NCBI GenBank assembly: GCA_024641365.1
Contig: JAHEDF010000132.1
Location: forward strand, 2,813 to 9,195
Source of the DNA: Planctomycetota bacterium
GTDB taxonomy: Bacteria > Planctomycetota > UBA11346
DNA: 6,383 bases
Reading direction: 5' to 3'
Shown: positions 1-4,137 of the stretch, piece after piece
Layout: each line of letters starts with the position of its first letter
How positions within the stretch are numbered: position 1 is the stretch's first letter
The notes under the pieces: generated by a model
What the model saw: the letters and a program-made list of their open reading frames with translations, nothing else
What the model was told of the DNA's origin: nothing
Databases searched by the model: none
Program-made: the position numbers and the translations under genes

Positions 1-17
1 TCACTCCGATGTTAGAA
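1..17 (+). other. Right end of a preceding integron attC site (partial)
   Basis: The first bases carry ACTC, four bases, then GTTAGAA (11-17). This is the layout of the L'-R' end of an attC site: an L' box ending in ACTC or ACTT, a four-base spacer, and an R' core resembling GTTRRRY. The better-supported site at 315-405 ends the same way (ACTT, four bases, GTTAGAC). The last base of the core here is A rather than the expected pyrimidine, and the rest of the site lies left of the window, so the palindrome cannot be tested. Assignment rests on similarity to the second site and on the 388-bp spacing between them. Confidence 0.42.
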
Positions 18-314
18 TTTATTTCAAAACATACAATTTTTATGCTTAAATCGCTTTTTATTTTAGCGGCCACATGTTTACTCGTTTATGCCATTGGATT
101 CACATCTCATGTTTATGTGGAAGAAAAAATGAAAGATGCATGTATAAACAATTTAAAAGATATTGTGCCAGGATTCTCTTACACCACTAATAAAATAATC
201 CCATTTGTATTGATTACAGATATACAGGCAGATTTGAAGGCGGAAAAAATTTCCACAATAAGAACTTATAATCTTTGTTTTTTTGGTCTGTATTCAAAAA
301 GGATATCTAAATGA
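9..314 (+). CDS. Small single-pass membrane protein, function unknown
   Basis: This 101-residue protein is not one I recognise. Residues 12-31 form one strongly hydrophobic segment (LKSLFILAATCLLVYAIGF), either a membrane anchor or an uncleaved signal. About 70 mostly polar residues follow, containing lysine/acidic stretches (VEEKMKDAC), a short hydrophobic patch (IIPFVLITDI) and a cysteine near residue 89. By the positive-inside rule the tail is probably periplasmic, but this is weak. The start is uncertain: ATG at 9 overlaps the recombination core, a second in-frame ATG is at 42 (Met12), neither has a Shine-Dalgarno sequence, and the frame is open to the left edge. The gene ends in TGA one base before the attC palindrome region. 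Orphan small membrane proteins are common cassette cargo. I assign no function. Confidence 0.6.
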   Translation: MLEFISKHTIFMLKSLFILAATCLLVYAIGFTSHVYVEEKMKDACINNLKDIVPGFSYTTNKIIPFVLITDIQADLKAEKISTIRTYNLCFFGLYSKRISK

Positions 315-399
315 TTCTAAATAATCACTGTACGTGAGCGGGCTTCGGGCGGTTTTCTTCATCGCCTGATCCTTTATCGTCCGCCCCGTAACTTTTATG
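12..399 (+). mobile_element. Putative integron gene cassette (388 bp)
   Basis: Integron integrases cut attC between the G and the TT of GTTRRRY. Cutting both cores here (G11/T12 and G399/T400) would release a 388-bp unit holding one small gene and, at its 3' end, one attC site, which is the standard cassette plan. Base composition fits an acquired unit: a hand count over bases 1-240 gives about 31% G+C, visibly lower than the minus-strand genes to the right (one antiporter stretch counted, 1201-1260, is about 48%). The plus-strand orientation, with attC after the gene, implies that any integrase gene and attI lie to the left, outside the window. No integrase is seen, so the integron itself is inferred. 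Confidence 0.52.
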
Positions 400-405
400 T
401 TAGAC
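315..405 (+). other. Putative integron attC recombination site
   Basis: Starting directly after the stop of the preceding gene, this ~91-bp stretch has attC architecture. The 3' end reads GTAACTT, TTAT, GTTAGAC: an L'-like box, a four-base spacer and a full GTTRRRY core (399-405). The 5' side has TTCTAAA (315-321), matching five of seven bases of the complement of the core, then five bases and ACTGTAC (327-333) as an L''-like box. Between them the arms TACGTGAGCGGGC (331-343) and GTCCGCCCCGTA (379-390) pair, with one extra T (335), one mismatch and one G-T wobble. Single extrahelical bases are typical of attC. Inside is a second short stem, GGCG (348-351) with CGCC (363-366). The weakest part is the R'' box. 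Other explanations are a rho-independent terminator (no T-tract follows) or a chance hairpin. Confidence 0.58.
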
Positions 406-409
406 CCTC

Positions 410-415
410 AAGGAG
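410..415 (+). promoter_or_regulatory. Ribosome binding site deciding a GTG start
   Basis: AAGGAG lies seven bases before GTG at 423. It fixes the start of the zinc-ribbon gene at GTG. The only nearby ATG upstream (397-399, inside the attC end) opens a seven-codon frame that terminates at TAA (418-420). Confidence 0.75.
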
Positions 416-422
416 ATTAATT

Positions 423-677
423 GTGGCCTTAATTGAATGTCCGGAATGTAGTAAATCCGTTTCAGACACGGCTAATAACTGTCCGTCATGCGGATACCAA
501 TTTGCCATGAAAGGTGCCAGAAGCACCGCTATTGGAAAAATACTGTTGATTGTCGCTATCTGCCTCGGTTTATTCGGTTCAATTGTCGGTTTCACCATGG
601 GAAACCCCGCATTTGGGGCAGTGGGCGCAATTGCTGTTATTATCGGGGGCCTTAAACTGGCATTCTTAGATAAATAA
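423..677 (+). CDS. Zinc-ribbon small membrane protein
   Basis: An 84-residue protein starting at GTG with a strong Shine-Dalgarno. Residues 1-27 form a compact zinc ribbon: two CxxC knuckles, C6-P-E-C9 and C20-P-S-C23-G, ten residues apart, of the type found at the N-terminus of many small bacterial proteins (zinc-ribbon family). A short basic linker (KGARST) leads to two hydrophobic segments, about residues 36-57 and 62-81, joined by a tight GNP turn, ending in FLDK. The likely topology is a cytoplasmic zinc ribbon tethered to a membrane hairpin. The four cysteines should bind one zinc ion. The ligand or partner of the domain is unknown, and such ribbons often mediate protein contacts. Its place directly after attC suggests a cassette gene. 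It is convergent with the antiporter gene. Existence is well supported; role unknown. Confidence 0.85.
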   Translation: MALIECPECSKSVSDTANNCPSCGYQFAMKGARSTAIGKILLIVAICLGLFGSIVGFTMGNPAFGAVGAIAVIIGGLKLAFLDK

Positions 678-684
678 TATATCA

Positions 685-720
685 CGAATTTTGGTTTTAT
701 TTTAATGACGACTAAAATCG
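685..720. other. Imperfect hairpin between convergent genes
   Basis: CGA, a bulged A, then TTTTGGT (685-695) pairs with ACTAAAATCG (711-720): ten base pairs including one G-T wobble, with a 15-base loop. It starts 8 bases after the zinc-ribbon gene and sits about 115 bases beyond the antiporter stop on the other strand. It could act as a weak terminator for either transcript, but neither strand has a proper T-tract after the stem. It is not convincing as an attC because no GTTRRRY core follows. Confidence 0.35.
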
Positions 721-843
721 CTATGCAATGGGTGGCTTTATTTATTACGGTGGCATGTTCTGGGACAGGCATGTTCTTTGGCCGAGGTGCATGAACTTGC
801 AGAAGCTACTCAAACTAAGGTCGATAATTGGCGCTTATGGTGA
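705..843 (+). pseudogene. Possible frameshifted small membrane ORF
   Basis: From ATG at 705 the frame gives 29 residues, beginning MTTKIAMQWVALFITVACSG and ending at TGA (792-794). If one base is skipped near 777, the next frame continues with a protein-like stretch (LAEVHELAEATQTKVDNW, then RLW) to TGA at 841-843. The joined product would be 45 residues: an N-terminal membrane segment of about 18 residues, then a polar helix. No Shine-Dalgarno is visible, the start lies in the loop of the hairpin at 685-720, and the end overlaps the last nine bases of the antiporter gene on the other strand. It may be a decayed cassette gene at the end of the array, or chance. Apart from this and the hairpin I see nothing in 678-834. 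Confidence 0.22.
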
Positions 844-2439
844 CTTTGGATCCATAGGAGCCGGTGGATGTTCGTCGGGCGGATCAACCGCCATATCTGT
901 TTTGGATTTCGGTTCTAAAGCAACAGACGGTACCGCTGGCGCTGATAATGTTTTTTCTTTTTTCTTGATTGGCTGTTCTTCATCGTGACCAAATCGTTCG
1001 GTTAAATGGATATGTTCAAATTCCATTTGTTGTGAACCACGTGAGAGAATGAGCCCAGGCAATAAGGTGTTGGTTAGCGTGTAAATAATTAAGCCACCGA
1101 CAATATAAGGAAATTGTTTGACGATATCTGGATAGAGATCACGCAATAAGCCACTTAGTACCAAGGTGAAAACCAGTGTTGGCAACATGGTGACGGCAAT
1201 GCGGTTTGAGATGAGAAATGATTCTCCAGCTAACGGCAAACGATGGCCGACCACATACAACAAGCGTAACGGCAATGCGAGCCCCAGGAAAATACCACCC
1301 CAAATTAATGCTTCGTAACTGAAGAATTTCGCATTCAGATCAACGCCAGCGTGAAAGAAATAGAAAGGAATAAAAAAGGAGGCAAATAATTCGATAGAGT
1401 GTAAAACCTCTTTTGATTCCAAGCTCGGTACCACTTTACGCATACGCATGGCAACTACACCAGTGATAAATGCGCCTAAGAGGTAATAAGCACCGAGGGT
1501 TTTCGTCGCCCATGACGCCAATATAGCTAATATTAACACAAAAGCGAATTCGCTGTTAGGCGCATATTTAGCAATAAACCGTGCGTAAAACCACAGCGCG
1601 ATGGGAAGCGCAATTACTAAACCGACGACAGCGGCTGATGCTATGCCGAGTGTTTTTAAATCACCTGATTGCACGCAGAAAAACAAAACAATCAGCGCCA
1701 ATAATTCGCTGGCGATAGCGTTTATTTTAACCTGAAAAGCTTCTTGTGAACTTAATCCAAATGAGCGCAAACTCGATAAAATAAAACCGGTCGACGGCGT
1801 TAATAGCGCCAATGCGATTATAAGTGCTGGTTGTACTGGAATGGCAAAATACGACACAATTGCCCATGCAACTCCGCTGAGCGCCGCCATACAAATAAGC
1901 ATATGAACGATAAGCACTTTTTTATGTTGCTTTAGTTCACGAAAATCGACTTCCATTCCTGCAAATAAGAACAGCGACACGATGCCAAATAAGGCTAGCA
2001 GATCGATGGTGTTATCGTGATGAAAGAAACCCAGCACCATACCACTGACAACACCGAGTCCTAAGGTGGTAATCGCGGATGGAATACGAAAGCGGGTAAA
2101 TAATTGTGGTAAAATAAATAATAACAAAATGAGAACGACATACCAATATTCATCGGGCTTATAGACAGATGGATCTATGCCTGTCCAACGCTGAAATAAA
2201 GTGTCATGCGTTGATGTCGACGCATTTTCATGCGCGGTGCGAATTGCATCTAAGGTATTTTGAAAAAAATCGAAAATGGGACTAGTTGTTTGTCCGCCGT
2301 CTGCTGGAGGTATGACTGGTTCAATTCCTGGAGTTGGTGCAACCGCCGCTGGGTCGGTGACCACCCCTGGAGTTGGAGCATCCTGTGCGACAGGCGGTGT
2401 CGTAACCGGAGGAACAGTCGTTTCAGCAGGTTCAACCAT
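835..2439 (-). CDS. CPA2-family monovalent cation/proton antiporter (Kef/NapA type)
   Basis: A 534-residue inner-membrane transporter of the Na+/H+ exchanger fold (Pfam Na_H_Exchanger), expected to swap Na+ or K+ for protons. About 13 hydrophobic segments run from residue 97 to 465, matching the CPA2 topology. Family signatures seen are FAGMEVDFRELKQH (159-172), the discontinuous-helix region LLTPSTGFILSSL (212-224), the following helix with S244-E245 where relatives carry Q-D or D-D for proton coupling, and GAYYLLGAFITGVVAMRM (316-333). Residues 1-95 are a Pro/Thr/Val-rich extension with no signal peptide. Residues 470-534 are a charged, proline-rich tail. There is no RCK/TrkA-N domain, so it is not a full KefB or KefC. 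The start ATG follows only a weak AGGG. The next Met (134) would delete the first membrane segment, so 2439 is preferred. Ion specificity cannot be told. Confidence 0.9.
   Translation of the reverse strand: MVEPAETTVPPVTTPPVAQDAPTPGVVTDPAAVAPTPGIEPVIPPADGGQTTSPIFDFFQNTLDAIRTAHENASTSTHDTLFQRWTGIDPSVYKPDEYWYVVLILLLFILPQLFTRFRIPSAITTLGLGVVSGMVLGFFHHDNTIDLLALFGIVSLFLFAGMEVDFRELKQHKKVLIVHMLICMAALSGVAWAIVSYFAIPVQPALIIALALLTPSTGFILSSLRSFGLSSQEAFQVKINAIASELLALIVLFFCVQSGDLKTLGIASAAVVGLVIALPIALWFYARFIAKYAPNSEFAFVLILAILASWATKTLGAYYLLGAFITGVVAMRMRKVVPSLESKEVLHSIELFASFFIPFYFFHAGVDLNAKFFSYEALIWGGIFLGLALPLRLLYVVGHRLPLAGESFLISNRIAVTMLPTLVFTLVLSGLLRDLYPDIVKQFPYIVGGLIIYTLTNTLLPGLILSRGSQQMEFEHIHLTERFGHDEEQPIKKKEKTLSAPAVPSVALEPKSKTDMAVDPPDEHPPAPMDPKSP
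2302..2379 (-). repeat. Tandem 13-residue repeat in the antiporter N-terminus
   Basis: Two adjacent 39-bp units encode residues 21-33 (APTPGVVTDPAAV) and 34-46 (APTPGIEPVIPPA). On the plus strand they share CCTGGAGTTGG followed by T or A and GCA (2327-2341 and 2366-2380), 14 of 15 bases identical. The copies agree in their first five residues and diverge after that, suggesting an old duplication in a disordered linker. Confidence 0.6.
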
Positions 2440-2460
2440 AGAACCCTATTGTGGTCCTAT

Positions 2461-2466
2461 GTTATA
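2461..2466 (-). promoter_or_regulatory. Possible -10 element of the antiporter promoter
   Basis: On the minus strand the sequence reads TATAAC, five of six matches to TATAAT, 21 bases before the antiporter start codon, implying a leader of about 15 bases. At 17-bp spacing the -35 position holds CTGAGC (2484-2489), only three of six matches, so the promoter would be weak or activator-dependent. Confidence 0.28.
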
Positions 2467-2501
2467 GATATCCAGAGGGTGCCGCTCAGTCGTTTAGCGC
2501 C

Positions 2502-2515
2502 AATAACAGGTTATT
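2502..2515. promoter_or_regulatory. 14-bp perfect palindrome upstream of the antiporter gene
   Basis: AATAAC-AG-GTTATT is a perfect six-base inverted repeat with a two-base centre. It is flanked by GCC (2499-2501) and GGC (2518-2520), which would extend the symmetry past a two-base bulge. It sits about 63 bases before the antiporter start and just upstream of the candidate -35, a usual place for an activator-type operator. No T-tract follows on either strand, which argues against a terminator. The binding protein is unknown. Confidence 0.35.
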
Positions 2516-2587
2516 CTGGCCGTTTTAGGTGTAGATTGTGTGCAGACTGACCACTTTGCTTCCAGCTGAGGGGAACTGCATGCGCTT

Positions 2588-2614
2588 AAAAAAGTAGCAC
2601 TGCTTTCACTAACT
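2588..2614 (-). terminator. Candidate rho-independent terminator after the DUF1501 gene
   Basis: On the minus strand, 31 bases after the DUF1501 stop, AGTTAGTG pairs imperfectly with GTGCTACT (seven pairs counting two wobbles, one bulged T, loop of about seven), followed at once by six T. The stem is weak but the position and T-tract fit the end of the PSD1-DUF1501 operon. The rest of the 2440-2644 gap holds only the palindrome and candidate promoter listed separately. Confidence 0.35.
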
Positions 2615-2644
2615 AAAGTCGAATCAAGATAAGGAATAAAATAA

Positions 2645-4135
2645 TTACGAGAGAATTCCTTTCACAACTTCCCCATGCACATCAGTCAAACGGAAATTGC
2701 GTCCTTGGAAACGGTAGGTCAATCGCGTGTGATCAATACCCATTAAATGCATGATGGTCGCATTTAAATCATGGACATGCACTTTTTGATCTGGCGTGAC
2801 GATATTATAACTAAAATCATCGGTCTCGCCGTACGAGGTACCAGGTTTTATACCGCCACCCGCTAACCACAGTGAGAAACAACGCGGATGATGATCGCGT
2901 CCATAATTATCTGCGGTTAGCGCACCTTGCGAATAAACCGTACGGCCAAATTCGCCGCCCCAAATAATAAGCGTATCGTCCAACATACCACGTTGTTTTA
3001 AATCCATAACTAATGCAGCGGTGGCTTGATCCGTATCACTGCATTGGCCTTTCATCGCTTTGGGTAAACCACCATGATGGTCCCATCCGCGATGATATAA
3101 TTGAATGAAGCGGACATCGCGTTCCGCTAAACGACGAGCAAGTAAACAATTTGCTGCGTAGGTGCCTGGCTTTTTAACATCAGGACCATACGAATCGAGA
3201 ATATGTTTCGGCTCCTTACTAAAATCGGTTAATTCAGGCACCGATGCCTGCATGCGGTACGACATTTCATACTGAGCAATGCGTGTTTGAATTTCCGGAT
3301 CATGACATTGCTCAGATTTGATCATATTGAGCTGCGCTAAGTCATCTAACATATCGCGGCGCATAGTACGCGTAATACCAGGGCTATCTTTTAAGAATAA
3401 TACTGGATCACCAGTATTACGGAATTTTACCCCCTGGAATCGCGTGGGTAAAAATCCACTGCCCCATAAGCGATCATACAGTGGTTGATCATTTGGTCGC
3501 CCCGTTCCATTGGAGGTTAAGACAATAAACCCTGGTAAATCCTGATTAACACTGCCAAGACCATAAACGGCCCACGTTCCTAAACTGGGACGACCTGCTA
3601 ATTCGGCGCCCGTTTGCATAAAGGTAATGGCCGGATCGTGATTAATAGCTTCCGTATACATGGTTTTTATCACACAAATATCATCAGCAATTTTACTGGT
3701 ATGTGGCAAAAGATCACTCATCCAAGTGCCGCTCTTACCATATTGCGCAAATTTAAATAATGAATTGACCATGGGAAAATTTTTCTGCCCTGAGGTCATG
3801 CCTGTAAGACGTTGACCTTGGCGCACCGAATCTGGTAAATCTTGCCCACGTACTTTTTCTATGGCGGGTTTGTAATCAAAAGTCTCAAATTGCGACGGAG
3901 CACCGGATTGAAATAAATAAATAACACGTTTTACGCGTGGCTTGTAATGCGGTAAGCCTTTTAATGCATTATGCACGCCGTGAGGAGTACCATTTAATTT
4001 GTCATCATTACTGAGTAGGGTATTGGGAAATAAAGCCTGCATGGCCAGCGCACCAAATCCACCAGCAGCACCACTTAATAATGCCCGGCGATTAAAAGCG
4101 GTTTGACGTTGGGATAATTCGTTAAATTGATTCAT
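2645..4135 (-). CDS. DUF1501 family protein, Tat-exported
   Basis: A 496-residue member of DUF1501, a family related to the alkaline phosphatase/sulfatase superfamily and of unproven activity. A twin-arginine signal is clear: N15-R16-R17-A-L-L followed by a hydrophobic stretch (SGAAGGFGALAMQALF), so the folded protein probably leaves the cytoplasm by Tat. Family motifs in order are FQSGAPSQFETFDYKP (75-90), NHDPAI (165-170), YHRGWDHHGG (347-356), the IIWGGEFGRT stretch (390-399) and YGRDHHP (411-417). The clustered His, Asp and Glu residues are likely metal ligands by analogy with the superfamily, but this is inference. Length is normal and there is no truncation. The start is decided by AAGGAA (4141-4146) placed just upstream. 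It begins two bases after the PSD1 stop, so translation is probably coupled. DUF1501 commonly follows PSD1 genes, which suggests a shared substrate or complex. Confidence 0.92.
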   Translation of the reverse strand: MNQFNELSQRQTAFNRRALLSGAAGGFGALAMQALFPNTLLSNDDKLNGTPHGVHNALKGLPHYKPRVKRVIYLFQSGAPSQFETFDYKPAIEKVRGQDLPDSVRQGQRLTGMTSGQKNFPMVNSLFKFAQYGKSGTWMSDLLPHTSKIADDICVIKTMYTEAINHDPAITFMQTGAELAGRPSLGTWAVYGLGSVNQDLPGFIVLTSNGTGRPNDQPLYDRLWGSGFLPTRFQGVKFRNTGDPVLFLKDSPGITRTMRRDMLDDLAQLNMIKSEQCHDPEIQTRIAQYEMSYRMQASVPELTDFSKEPKHILDSYGPDVKKPGTYAANCLLARRLAERDVRFIQLYHRGWDHHGGLPKAMKGQCSDTDQATAALVMDLKQRGMLDDTLIIWGGEFGRTVYSQGALTADNYGRDHHPRCFSLWLAGGGIKPGTSYGETDDFSYNIVTPDQKVHVHDLNATIMHLMGIDHTRLTYRFQGRNFRLTDVHGEVVKGILS

Positions 4136-4137
4136 GA

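Noticed and set aside
315..405. Rho-independent terminator for the first small gene
   Set aside because: The stem is long and GC-rich but is followed by GTAACTTTTATG rather than a T-tract, and the flanking boxes fit attC better.
9..677. Two small genes as a toxin-antitoxin pair
   Set aside because: They are separated by about 108 bases with a recombination site between them, and neither resembles a known toxin or antitoxin.
395..772. 125-residue minus-strand frame opposite the zinc-ribbon gene
   Set aside because: It is antisense to a well-supported gene with a good ribosome site and zinc-binding motif, and it runs through the attC site. No protein family features are seen.
728..988. 86-residue plus-strand frame over the antiporter 3' end
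   Set aside because: Gly/Ser-rich antisense reading of the antiporter's proline-rich tail; no ribosome site or family signature.
2260..2550. Plus-strand frames opposite the antiporter N-terminus
   Set aside because: Low-complexity antisense readings of the Pro/Thr repeat region, with no recognisable domain or ribosome site.
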